Origin: Deltaproteobacteria bacterium
GTDB lineage: Bacteria > Desulfobacterota > Deferrimicrobia > Deferrimicrobiales > Deferrimicrobiaceae
NCBI GenBank assembly: GCA_017889845.1
Contig: JAGGAJ010000018.1
Location: 1 to 16,099, forward strand
Direction of reading: 5' to 3'
Length of the DNA stretch: 16,099 nt
Below, piece by piece: positions 1-6,053 of this stretch. The notes beneath the pieces were generated by a model. The model was not told where the DNA came from. It ran no database searches and saw only the letters and a list, made by a program, of their open reading frames with translations. The position numbers and the translations under genes are program-made. Numbering within the stretch: position 1 is the first letter of the stretch; every line of letters starts with the position of its first letter.

Positions 1-261
1 GCGGTGGTCAACGATATCGAGGTGTGCCTCCCCCTCGCGGGGCTGATCGACTTCGACCAGGAGGCGAGGCGCCTGCGGAAGGAGATCGAGAAGGGGAACA
101 CCGAGCTGTCCCGCGTGGCCGGACAGCTCCTGAACGACCGGTTCGTCGCGAACGCGCCACCGGACATCGTGGACGCACTGAGGGACCGGCGGGATGCGCT
201 GGAGCAGAAACTTTCGAAACTCGGGAAGAACCTGGACCTGGTCAGCCGGTACCTTTCGTGA
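1..261 (+). CDS. valS: Valyl-tRNA synthetase, C-terminal end (partial)
   Basis: This is the last 86 codons of a reading frame that enters from the left edge and stops with TGA at 259-261. The protein reads as the C-terminal arm of valyl-tRNA synthetase. A short 'EVCLPLAGLIDFDQE' stretch resembles the usual LPLAGLID entry to that arm, and it is followed by a charged helical hairpin with heptad-like Leu/Ile/Val spacing. The hairpin has the family's 'FVANAPPDIV' turn (usually F-V-x-x-A-P-x-x-V). In the family this coiled coil contacts the tRNA, while the catalytic and editing domains lie upstream, outside the window. The stop overlaps the GTG start of nadC by 4 bases, so translation is probably coupled. 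Identification is by family resemblance of a short fragment, but the pattern is distinctive. Confidence 0.88.
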   Translation, partial: AVVNDIEVCLPLAGLIDFDQEARRLRKEIEKGNTELSRVAGQLLNDRFVANAPPDIVDALRDRRDALEQKLSKLGKNLDLVSRYLS

Positions 262-1082
262 TCCCCCGTTCCGAATACGAGGAGACCGTCCGCGCCGCCC
301 TGCGGGAAGACGCGCCTTCCGGGGACCCCTTCGGGAGTTCGTTCCCGGCGGACGGGTCCGGTGCGTTCATCGCCTGCGCGGATGGGGTGCTCTGCGGCGG
401 CCCCGTGGCGGAGGAGGTGTTCCGCCAGGTCGATCCGTCGGTCACGGTGTCCTTCGTCCCGGAAGGGGTTCGCGTGGCGCCGGGGGACAGGGTGGGAGAG
501 GCGTCCGGACCCGTTGACGCCTTGCTGCGCGGGGAACGCGTCGCCCTGAACTTCCTACAGCGGCTCTCCGGCGTCGCCACCGCCACGGCCCTTTACGCGG
601 AGCGGGTGGCCGGATACGGCACCCGCCTGCTCGACACACGGAAGACCACGCCCCTGCTGCGTGCGCTGGAGAAGTACGCGGTCCGGGTCGGGGGCGGGAC
701 GAACCACCGCTTCTCGCTGTCCGACGGCGTCCTGATCAAGGAGAACGGGATCCGCGCGGCGGGAGGGATCCCGGAGGCGCTGGCGGCCGCCCGCCGATCG
801 GCGCACCACCTCCTGCGCGTGGAGGTCGAGGTGGAGACGCTGCAGGAGGCGGAAATCGCGGTGCGCGCCGGCGCGGACGCGGTCCTCCTGGACAACATGA
901 CCCCCGCGATGGTCCGGGAGGCGGTTTCGCGGTTCGGCGGCGAGGTCTTCCTCGAGGCCTCCGGGGGGATCCACCTCGGCAACATCGAGGAGTATGCCCG
1001 CACGGGGGTGGCGGGCATCGCGGTGGGGGCGATCACGCACTCCGCACCGGCCCTGGACATCTCTTTCGAGCTCGCCCGGTGA
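258..1082 (+). CDS. nadC: Nicotinate-nucleotide pyrophosphorylase (carboxylating)
   Basis: Quinolinate phosphoribosyltransferase converts quinolinate and PRPP to nicotinate mononucleotide, CO2 and pyrophosphate in de novo NAD synthesis in the cytoplasm. The 274-residue product matches the family's usual length (about 275-300). Visible motifs in order are LNFLQRLSGVAT (98-109), DTRKTTPLLRALEKYAV (126-142), RVGGGTNHRFSLSD (143-156), K161 in IKENG, LDNM (211-214), EASGGI (233-238) and VGAITHS (256-262). Together these form the PRPP- and quinolinate-binding alpha/beta-barrel. I chose the GTG at 258 because it overlaps the valS stop (GTGA) and gives an N-terminus of normal length. No clear Shine-Dalgarno sequence precedes it, which fits translational coupling. 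The other NAD genes (nadA, nadB) are not in this window. Confidence 0.96.
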   Translation: MIPRSEYEETVRAALREDAPSGDPFGSSFPADGSGAFIACADGVLCGGPVAEEVFRQVDPSVTVSFVPEGVRVAPGDRVGEASGPVDALLRGERVALNFLQRLSGVATATALYAERVAGYGTRLLDTRKTTPLLRALEKYAVRVGGGTNHRFSLSDGVLIKENGIRAAGGIPEALAAARRSAHHLLRVEVEVETLQEAEIAVRAGADAVLLDNMTPAMVREAVSRFGGEVFLEASGGIHLGNIEEYARTGVAGIAVGAITHSAPALDISFELAR

Positions 1083-1714
1083 GGCATCGCCGGACCCTCC
1101 CCATCCGTCTCGCCGCGCTGTTCCTCCTCGCCGCCCCCGGCGCGTCGGCGCTGGACGGCTACCGGGTGTACGAGTCGACCGCCGCCTCCGTCAACGGCGA
1201 GGTCCTCTTCCTCTCCGACGTCGCCCGCGAGGGGTGTTTCCTCCGGTGCGCGGCGCTGCCCGGCAGCGACCCGGAGCTCCTCACCCTCTGGGAGGCCCGG
1301 GACCGGCTGATCACCGATGTCCTGGTTCTCCAGGAGCAGAAGAAGCTGGCCCTCGGGCAGGTGGACAACGCGACGCTTTCCGCCTACGCTGCGGAGGCCA
1401 TCGCCCGGATGGCGGCGTGCGGTTCCCCCTGCACGGCGGACATCCGCCCGGAAGAGATCCGGTCGTGGGTGGAGCGGAAGCTCGTCATCCGGGATTTCTT
1501 CCACCGCAGGGTCGGGATGTTCGTGGAGGTGGGCGACGAGGACGTGGAGCGCGAGGTCCGCCGGCGCACGGCGGCCGGCGGAAGCCCCGACCTGACGGCG
1601 GACCAGGTCCGGGAGGAGATGCTGGATGCGAAGGTGTCCCAGGAAGTGCGAAACTGGTACGACCGCACCGCATCGAAATCCCGGATCGTCCTGTCGCCGC
1701 TGGGGGAGCAATGA
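1079..1714 (+). CDS. Periplasmic SurA-N-like chaperone-type protein
   Basis: A 211-residue secreted protein. It begins with a basic segment and a hydrophobic core ending in ASA, so signal peptidase I cleavage after about residue 24 is likely. The mature N-terminus carries 'AASVNGEVLFLSDV' (35-48), which resembles the opening strand and helix of SurA/PpiD-type chaperones. A mostly helical, charged remainder follows. I see no parvulin (rotamase) domain, so this would be a chaperone-only member. Unusually, it has four cysteines arranged as two CX3C motifs (C53/C57 and C114/C118), which could form disulfides in the periplasm. The GTG start at 1079 overlaps the nadC stop by 4 bases. The stop likewise overlaps the ATG of queD. 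A role in outer-membrane protein folding is inference from the SurA-like fold only. Confidence 0.7.
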   Translation: MRHRRTLPIRLAALFLLAAPGASALDGYRVYESTAASVNGEVLFLSDVAREGCFLRCAALPGSDPELLTLWEARDRLITDVLVLQEQKKLALGQVDNATLSAYAAEAIARMAACGSPCTADIRPEEIRSWVERKLVIRDFFHRRVGMFVEVGDEDVEREVRRRTAAGGSPDLTADQVREEMLDAKVSQEVRNWYDRTASKSRIVLSPLGEQ

Positions 1715-2094
1715 ATCCCGGGATCTACACCCTGACCGTCCGCGCGTCCTTTTCCGCCGCCCACCGGCTGCGGGAGTACGACGGGAACTGCGAGCGGCTT
1801 CACGGGCACAACTGGCAGGTCGAGGTCTCCGTAGCCTCGGAACAGCTCGACGATCGCGGCATCGCCCTCGACTTCCGGGCCATCAAGGCCGCCGTGAACG
1901 AACTCCTGTCCGGGTTCGACCACCGCTATCTGAACGAAGTTCCGCCGTTCGACCGGCAGAACCCGTCGTCGGAGAACGTGGCCCGCTACCTGTTCGAGGA
2001 GATGGAGAGGAAGGTCCCGGCGCCGGCCCGTGTCGCGCGCGTGACGGTGTGGGAGTCCGAGGACGCCCGGGCCGATTACTCCCGCCCGGACTGA
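1711..2094 (+). CDS. queD: 6-carboxy-tetrahydropterin synthase (QueD/PTPS family)
   Basis: A 127-residue member of the 6-pyruvoyl-tetrahydropterin synthase fold. In queuosine synthesis QueD turns 7,8-dihydroneopterin triphosphate into 6-carboxy-tetrahydropterin. The zinc ligands are visible as H18 (SFSAAHRL), H31 and H33 (LHGHNW). The catalytic residues are C27 and the D70-H71 pair in FDHRYLN, and E115 in VWES is the pterin-binding glutamate. 'NPSSENVARYL' (84-94) corresponds to the family's PTSEN motif. The ATG at 1711 overlaps the preceding stop (ATGA), the fourth gene in a tightly coupled series. QueC and QueE are not nearby, so a related pterin role cannot be excluded. The gene is convergent with the next one, only 14 bases away. 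Confidence 0.92.
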   Translation: MNPGIYTLTVRASFSAAHRLREYDGNCERLHGHNWQVEVSVASEQLDDRGIALDFRAIKAAVNELLSGFDHRYLNEVPPFDRQNPSSENVARYLFEEMERKVPAPARVARVTVWESEDARADYSRPD

Positions 2095-2108
2095 AACCGC
2101 AAAGTCCG
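2087..2108. terminator. Small bidirectional hairpin between convergent genes
   Basis: CGGACT at 2087-2092 is perfectly complementary to AGTCCG at 2103-2108, with a 10-base loop. It straddles the queD stop and sits directly after the stop of the convergent DUF1858 gene. There is no clear run of T on either side, so it is only a weak candidate for a shared transcription end. Confidence 0.3.
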
Positions 2109-2309
2109 CTACCCCTTCACCGCGACCGATTCGTTCAGCACCCGGAGCAGCGCCTCGAGTTCGATGCCGTGCACCTTCGCGCCGTGCTCGAGGTCCTCGT
2201 ACTCCGAGAGCTGGCACTGGTCGCAGTCGATCCCGAAACGCCGGAACACGGGGACCGTCTGCGGGAACCTCCGGAGAACGTCCTCGATCTTCATGTCCTT
2301 CCGGATCAT
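2109..2309 (-). CDS. DUF1858 redox-disulfide domain protein
   Basis: A 66-residue protein made up almost entirely of one DUF1858 domain, the family described as hybrid-cluster-protein-associated redox disulfide. It opens with 'KIEDVLRRFPQTVPVFRRFGID', matching the family pattern of a short helix, 'P-x-x-x-x-v-F-x-x-x-G', then a CxxC pair, here C29-D-Q-C32. The CxxC could be a redox or metal site; the molecular function of the family is not firmly established. The ATG at 2307-2309 is preceded by GGGGAGG about 6 bases upstream, which supports this start over the internal Met6. It lies 38 bases downstream of mqnA on the same strand, so the two are probably co-transcribed. Confidence 0.85.
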   Translation of the reverse strand: MIRKDMKIEDVLRRFPQTVPVFRRFGIDCDQCQLSEYEDLEHGAKVHGIELEALLRVLNESVAVKG

Positions 2310-2347
2310 GGCGGGCCCTCCCCGGGGAATTGCTTTGCGGGACTCGA

Positions 2348-3208
2348 CTATTTTACCACGGGGCTTCCCCCGGCGGTCCCGAGGAACCGGAGCGGCGGGG
2401 CGGCAGGGATGCGGCCGATCTTCTCCGCCAGCCGGAAGAAGAGCGCAAGCCCCTCCGCCTCCCTCCCGAGATCATAGGAGAGGCATTGCCAGTACGCTTC
2501 CCGGAAACCGGGAGGGATCCAGTCGGGTCCGCCCCAGGGGTACACCCCCCGGCGGATCGACGCCTGGACGTACCGCTTGGCCAGGACGAGCGCGGCGGCG
2601 AACCGGGACAGGGGCTCCCTCCGGTCATCCTCCCAGGCCGCCCGCGCCGCGATCCACAGTGCGAAGACGAAGGGTTTTCCCGTCTCCCGCCGCCACCACT
2701 CCCCGAGGTCTGTCACGTGGGGGGCGATGCCCGCGAGGGAGGCCCGGATCGCCTCGTCTCCGATCGCGAGGTACGCGGGGTATTTCCGGAGCGCATCGGC
2801 GGGGGCGAGCTCCGTCCGGAGGAGCAGGTTCTTCCGCCCCAGGGATTCCCGCAGCAGGATCTCCAGCAGTGTCACGGAGGTGTCCGAGCTCCCGGTCACA
2901 GCCACGGGGTCCGGCGGAAGGTTCCGCAGGGGACCGTTCGACAGCAGGAGGACGCTCATCACCCGCGAGCGGCAGGAGATCGAGATATCGGGGCAGAGCA
3001 GGTACCCGTTCGGCCGCACGGCGTACTCGATGGAGGAGGAGGGCGAGACATCCAGTTCCCCCTCCCGCAGGCGCCGGTTCAGATCCGACGGGTGCCCCTC
3101 GACGTACGAGACACCTTCCGGCGGCCCCCCTTCCTCGAGAGCGTGGAAGATCGGGAGGAGGTTGGCGTACGGGATGCGCCCGACGCGCAGGGCGGGGATT
3201 CCGTTCAT
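2348..3208 (-). CDS. mqnA: Chorismate dehydratase (futalosine menaquinone pathway)
   Basis: A 286-residue protein of the MqnA/MqnD periplasmic-binding-protein-like fold. MqnA dehydrates chorismate to 3-[(1-carboxyvinyl)oxy]benzoate, the first step of the futalosine route to menaquinone. The signature start is 'VGRIPYANLLPIF' (9-21), followed by 'LDVSPSSSIEYA' (52-63) and 'GSSDTSVTLLEILL', all typical substrate-cleft motifs. I prefer MqnA over MqnD because of the N-terminal GRIPYxNxxP form and the length. I chose the ATG at 3208; an in-frame GTG at 3247 would add 13 polar residues that do not look like family sequence. A GGAAA-type ribosome site lies about 11 bases upstream, partly inside a hairpin (3223-3244). 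Other mqn genes are not in the window. Confidence 0.9.
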   Translation of the reverse strand: MNGIPALRVGRIPYANLLPIFHALEEGGPPEGVSYVEGHPSDLNRRLREGELDVSPSSSIEYAVRPNGYLLCPDISISCRSRVMSVLLLSNGPLRNLPPDPVAVTGSSDTSVTLLEILLRESLGRKNLLLRTELAPADALRKYPAYLAIGDEAIRASLAGIAPHVTDLGEWWRRETGKPFVFALWIAARAAWEDDRREPLSRFAAALVLAKRYVQASIRRGVYPWGGPDWIPPGFREAYWQCLSYDLGREAEGLALFFRLAEKIGRIPAAPPLRFLGTAGGSPVVK

Positions 3209-3222
3209 TGGTACATCGGTTT

Positions 3223-3244
3223 CCTGTCGGGGTTTTCCGGCAGG
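3223..3244 (-). promoter_or_regulatory. Leader hairpin covering the mqnA ribosome-binding region
   Basis: On the plus strand CCTGTCGG (3223-3230) pairs with CCGGCAGG (3237-3244) over 8 positions, one of them T-G, around a 6-base loop. In the mqnA transcript the 3' arm contains the AGG that precedes the ATG, so the stem could mask the Shine-Dalgarno sequence. A weak extended -10-like TGATACACT lies just upstream on the minus strand (around 3252-3260). No regulator is implied. Confidence 0.3.
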
Positions 3245-3285
3245 CACAGTGTATCATGCTCCCCGGAGCCCGCGCGGGGGCCGCC

Positions 3286-3314
3286 TTGACGGGAGGGCCC
3301 GAAATTCCAATAAT
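3286..3314 (+). promoter_or_regulatory. Sigma70-type promoter for rsmD-coaD-aspC
   Basis: TTGACG at 3286-3291 (5 of 6 to TTGACA) is followed, after exactly 17 bases, by AATAAT at 3309-3314 (5 of 6 to TATAAT). It points into rsmD and lies in the only substantial gap between divergent genes in this part of the window. Expected transcription start is near 3321, giving a leader of roughly 115 bases before the assigned rsmD start. Confidence 0.65.
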
Positions 3315-3437
3315 GGGGGGGCGCATTTCCCGGGAGGCCTCGTTGGTAAACAAGCCGTGGAGCCGATCCGCCGCCGGGGGGCCCGCGACGACCGTTTCCC
3401 GGACCGGCGCGGCCCGCCGGTAGCGCTGGGCTGCGCG

Positions 3438-4022
3438 TTGCGGATCGTCGCCGGAAGGTGGGGAGGACGGCCGCTTCGGGCTCCGCGGGGTCTCTCGGTC
3501 CGCCCGACGACCGACCGCGTCCGGGAAGCGGTGTTCGGAATCCTGGGGGATCGGGTCGACGGTGCTTCCGTCCTCGACCTCTTCGCGGGAACGGGGGCGA
3601 TGGCCCTCGAGGCGCTTTCCCGCGGGGCCGCGGAGGCGGTCCTGGTGGAGTCCTCGCCGGAGGCGTTCGCGTCGCTGAGGGGGAACGTGGAGGGACTGGG
3701 GGCGGAAGAGGCGGTCTGCCTCCCCCTCGACTACCGGGAGGCGATTCGCAGGCTCGCGTCGAAGGGCAGGAGATTTTCCCTCGTGTTCCTGGATCCACCG
3801 TACGGGAGAGGCCTTGTCGGCCGCTCGGCGGCGGAAATCCACCGGGCGGGGATATTGTCCCCCGGTGCGGTCGCGGTCGCGGAACGGGCCGCAAGGGATC
3901 CCGGGGAATCCGTGCCGGAAGGGTGGGAGGAGCGGACCGACCGCCGGTACGGCGACACGCGGATCACCCTGTACGACATACCCGCCCCCGGCGGGAAACC
4001 GACGACGGTCGGGCCGGGATAA
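3438..4022 (+). CDS. rsmD: 16S rRNA (guanine(966)-N2)-methyltransferase
   Basis: A 194-residue SAM-dependent methyltransferase of the RsmD family, which methylates G966 of 16S rRNA in the small subunit. From the assigned start, the protein opens with the family hallmark 'LRIVAGRWGGRPLRAP' (usually MRIIAGxxKGRxL) and 'RPTTDRVREAVF' (22-33). The SAM-binding motif I 'VLDLFAGTGAMALEAL' is at 45-60 and the catalytic DPPY at 119-122. The start is uncertain. I chose the TTG at 3438 because it aligns with the family Met and gives the normal length. It has no good Shine-Dalgarno sequence, and an in-frame GTG at 3357 would add 27 residues rich in Arg and Pro. The gene follows a promoter at 3286-3314 and lies 9 bases before coaD, a very common rsmD-coaD pairing. 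Confidence 0.9.
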   Translation: MRIVAGRWGGRPLRAPRGLSVRPTTDRVREAVFGILGDRVDGASVLDLFAGTGAMALEALSRGAAEAVLVESSPEAFASLRGNVEGLGAEEAVCLPLDYREAIRRLASKGRRFSLVFLDPPYGRGLVGRSAAEIHRAGILSPGAVAVAERAARDPGESVPEGWEERTDRRYGDTRITLYDIPAPGGKPTTVGPG

Positions 4023-4031
4023 GGAGAGCCG

Positions 4032-4526
4032 ATGAGGACCGTTGCCGTTTACCCCGGGTCGTTCGATCCCCCGACGTACGGGCACCTCGACATCATCGAG
4101 CGATCATCCCGCGTGTTCTCCCGCGTGATCGTCGCGGTGGCGCTGAACATCCGGAAGAACATCCTGTTCACCCCTGCGGAGCGGCAGGCGATGCTGCGGA
4201 AACTCACCCGCCAGTGGGGGAACGTGGAGGTGACGGAGTTCCGCGGCCTGCTGATCGACTTCGCGCGGGACCAGGGGGCGCACATCCTGGTGCGGGGGCT
4301 GCGGGCCATCTCGGACTTCGAGTACGAGTACCAGATGGCGCACATGAACAGGAAGCTGGCCCCCGACATCGACACGGTGATCATGATGACCGGGGAACGC
4401 CACTCCTCCATCAGCTCGAACATCGTCAAGGAGATCGCGATGTTCGGTGGTAAGATCGACGATCTCGTCCCGCCGCTGGTCCGGGACATCGTGTTCAAGA
4501 AGATGAAAGGAGCGAAGAGGAGATGA
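4032..4526 (+). CDS. coaD: Phosphopantetheine adenylyltransferase
   Basis: A 164-residue enzyme that joins 4'-phosphopantetheine and ATP to give dephospho-CoA, the penultimate step of coenzyme A synthesis. It shows the nucleotidyltransferase motif GSFDPPTYGH (9-18, containing the T/HxGH-type ATP site), 'RGLRAISDFEYEYQMAHMNR' in the middle, and the C-terminal 'ERHSSISSNIVKEIA' ATP-binding segment. Length is typical. AAGGAG lies about 8 bases before the ATG at 4032, a clear ribosome site. It follows rsmD closely and overlaps the aspartate aminotransferase start by 4 bases. The later CoA gene coaBC is also in the window (10709-11911) but in a different operon. Confidence 0.96.
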   Translation: MRTVAVYPGSFDPPTYGHLDIIERSSRVFSRVIVAVALNIRKNILFTPAERQAMLRKLTRQWGNVEVTEFRGLLIDFARDQGAHILVRGLRAISDFEYEYQMAHMNRKLAPDIDTVIMMTGERHSSISSNIVKEIAMFGGKIDDLVPPLVRDIVFKKMKGAKRR

Positions 4527-5719
4527 AGCTGGCAAAGAGAGTGGGGAGGATTCAGCCGTCGCCGACGTTGGCGATCACCAACAAGGCGAAGCAGATGAAG
4601 GCGCAGGGGATCGACGTGGTCGGCTTCGGCGCGGGGGAGCCGGATTTCGACACCCCGGACAATATCAAGGCGGTGGCGAAGAAGGCTCTCGACGACGGGT
4701 ACACAAAGTACACGCCCGTCCCCGGGTCCCCGGAACTCAAGGACGCCATCATCGCGAAGCTCAAGCGCGACAACGGGCTGGAGTACAAGCGGGAGAACAT
4801 CATCGTCTCCCTCGGGGCGAAGCACTCGATCTTCAACGTCGCATGCGCGTTCCTCGAGACGGGGGACGAGGTGATCATCCCGGCCCCGTACTGGGTCTCG
4901 TATCCGGACATCGCGCTCCTTGCGGACGCGACGCCGGTGATCGTGGAGGCCAAGCAGGCCACCGGCTTCAAGATCACCCCTGCCCAACTGGAAAAGGCGA
5001 TCACGAAGAGGACGAAGCTCTTCGTGCTGAACAGCCCCTCCAATCCCACGGGGGCCGCGTACACGAAGGCGGAGCTCGAGGCGCTGGCCCAGGTGGTCGT
5101 GAAGAAGGACATCACCGTCCTGTCGGACGAGATCTACGAGAAGCTGGTGTACGACGGATTCCAGTTCGTCTCCATCGCCTCCCTGGGCGAGGAGATCCGG
5201 AAGCGCACGATCCTGGTGAACGGGCTGTCCAAGTCGCACTCGATGACGGGGTGGCGCATCGGGTATGTGGCGGGAGACAAGGACCTCGTGGCGGCGATGA
5301 ACAACATCCAGAGCCAGAGCACGAGCAACCCGGTGTCGTTCTGCGACAAGGCGTCCATCGAGGCACTCAACGGCCCGCAGGACTTCCAGAAGGCGTGGGT
5401 CGCCGAGTTCGACCGCCGCCGCCGGTATATCGTCGATCGGCTGAACAAGATGCCGGGGGTGTCGTGCCTGCTTCCGCAGGGGGCGTTCTACGTCTTCCCG
5501 AACTTCTCCGGCTGCTACGGGAAGAAGACGCAGTCCGGGAAGGCGATCGCCAACTCCTCGGACCTAGCGGCGTACCTGCTGGACGAACACAACGTCGCCT
5601 CGGTGCCCGGCGTCGCCTTCGGGGACGACGCGTGCCAGCGCCTCTCCTACGCCATGTCGATGAAGAACATCGAGAAGGGGATCGACCGGATCGAGCAGGC
5701 CGTCAAGGCCCTCAAGTAA
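4523..5719 (+). CDS. Class I pyridoxal-phosphate aspartate aminotransferase
   Basis: A 398-residue aminotransferase of the Ib aspartate aminotransferase group, interconverting aspartate and oxaloacetate with glutamate/2-oxoglutarate; some members use aromatic amino acids or prephenate. The PLP lysine is K237 in 'NGLSKSHSMTGWRIGY'. Other visible cofactor residues are N174 in SPSNPTG, D202 and Y205 in SDEIYEKL, and the substrate-carboxylate arginine R373 in 'QRLSYA'. The N-terminus has 'GEPDFDTPDNI' (38-48). The ATG at 4523 overlaps the coaD stop, and AAAGGAG lies about 9 bases upstream. Its codons show more AAG and fewer rare codons than its neighbours, suggesting good expression. Substrate preference cannot be read from the sequence alone. 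A hairpin follows its stop. Confidence 0.93.
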   Translation: MKLAKRVGRIQPSPTLAITNKAKQMKAQGIDVVGFGAGEPDFDTPDNIKAVAKKALDDGYTKYTPVPGSPELKDAIIAKLKRDNGLEYKRENIIVSLGAKHSIFNVACAFLETGDEVIIPAPYWVSYPDIALLADATPVIVEAKQATGFKITPAQLEKAITKRTKLFVLNSPSNPTGAAYTKAELEALAQVVVKKDITVLSDEIYEKLVYDGFQFVSIASLGEEIRKRTILVNGLSKSHSMTGWRIGYVAGDKDLVAAMNNIQSQSTSNPVSFCDKASIEALNGPQDFQKAWVAEFDRRRRYIVDRLNKMPGVSCLLPQGAFYVFPNFSGCYGKKTQSGKAIANSSDLAAYLLDEHNVASVPGVAFGDDACQRLSYAMSMKNIEKGIDRIEQAVKALK

Positions 5720-5730
5720 TCCCGCCGGAT

Positions 5731-5770
5731 GACTCCGCGGGGAGGTGCTCCCTCCCTGCGGAGCCTTCTT
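5731..5770 (+). terminator. Terminator-like hairpin after aspartate aminotransferase
   Basis: GACTCCGCGGGGAGG (5731-5745) pairs with CCTCCCTGCGGAGCC (5751-5765), with two non-Watson-Crick positions and a loop of about 5 bases. It is followed by TTCTT (5766-5770). The stem is long and GC-rich, but the T-run is poor. It lies 11 bases past the stop codon. It may end most transcription of the rsmD-coaD-aspartate aminotransferase operon while letting some read on into the structured region beyond. Confidence 0.6.
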
Positions 5771-5772
5771 CG

Positions 5773-5975
5773 CCGACAAGGTCTCTCCTTTCGCGGATGG
5801 GCTTTCCCTCCCGCTACGTTCGCGATCTTCGCCCGCTCACTGCGATTCCGCTCGCCTGAGTCCTCAACCTCGCTCCATACGCTGCCCCAGCTTGCAAACC
5901 GTCCCGGTGGGGTACCCCTCCACCGGGAAGTATGGGGCGCTTCAGGGAAACCCATCCGCTCCACGACCTTGTCGG
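5773..5975 (+). ncRNA. Candidate structured RNA or palindromic element, unknown family
   Basis: This gene-free stretch folds on itself through long-range pairing. CCGACAAGGTC (5773-5783) is perfectly complementary to GACCTTGTCGG (5965-5975). Inside an internal loop, GCGGATGGG plus TTTCCCT (5793-5801, 5803-5809) pairs with AGGGAAACCCATCCGC (5944-5959), 16 pairs with one bulged base. Further in, CGCTCCATAC (5871-5880) pairs with GTATGGGGCG (5930-5939), capped by an 8-pair perfect hairpin (5903-5910 with 5920-5927). Small GCGA/TCGC hairpins fill the left side. Paired sides that differ slightly in length and carry bulges look more like a folded RNA than a simple DNA duplication. A 6S-like RNA, a MITE or another small element are alternatives. 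I cannot assign a family, and the strand is assumed from the terminator that follows. Confidence 0.4.
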
Positions 5976-6024
5976 CCGACCGGGACCGGCCGGAGGATCG
6001 CACATGGAGCGGATGCCGGAGGGA

Positions 6025-6050
6025 GGGGGGTCTGAGTGCCCCCCGTTTTT
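6025..6050 (+). terminator. Intrinsic terminator within the non-coding block
   Basis: GGGGGG (6025-6030), an 8-base loop, CCCCCC (6039-6044), then GTTTTT (6045-6050). This is a compact all-GC stem with a T-run on the plus strand, the best-looking intrinsic terminator in the window. No protein gene lies just upstream, so it probably ends the transcript that contains the structure at 5773-6015. Confidence 0.55.
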
Positions 6051-6053
6051 CCT

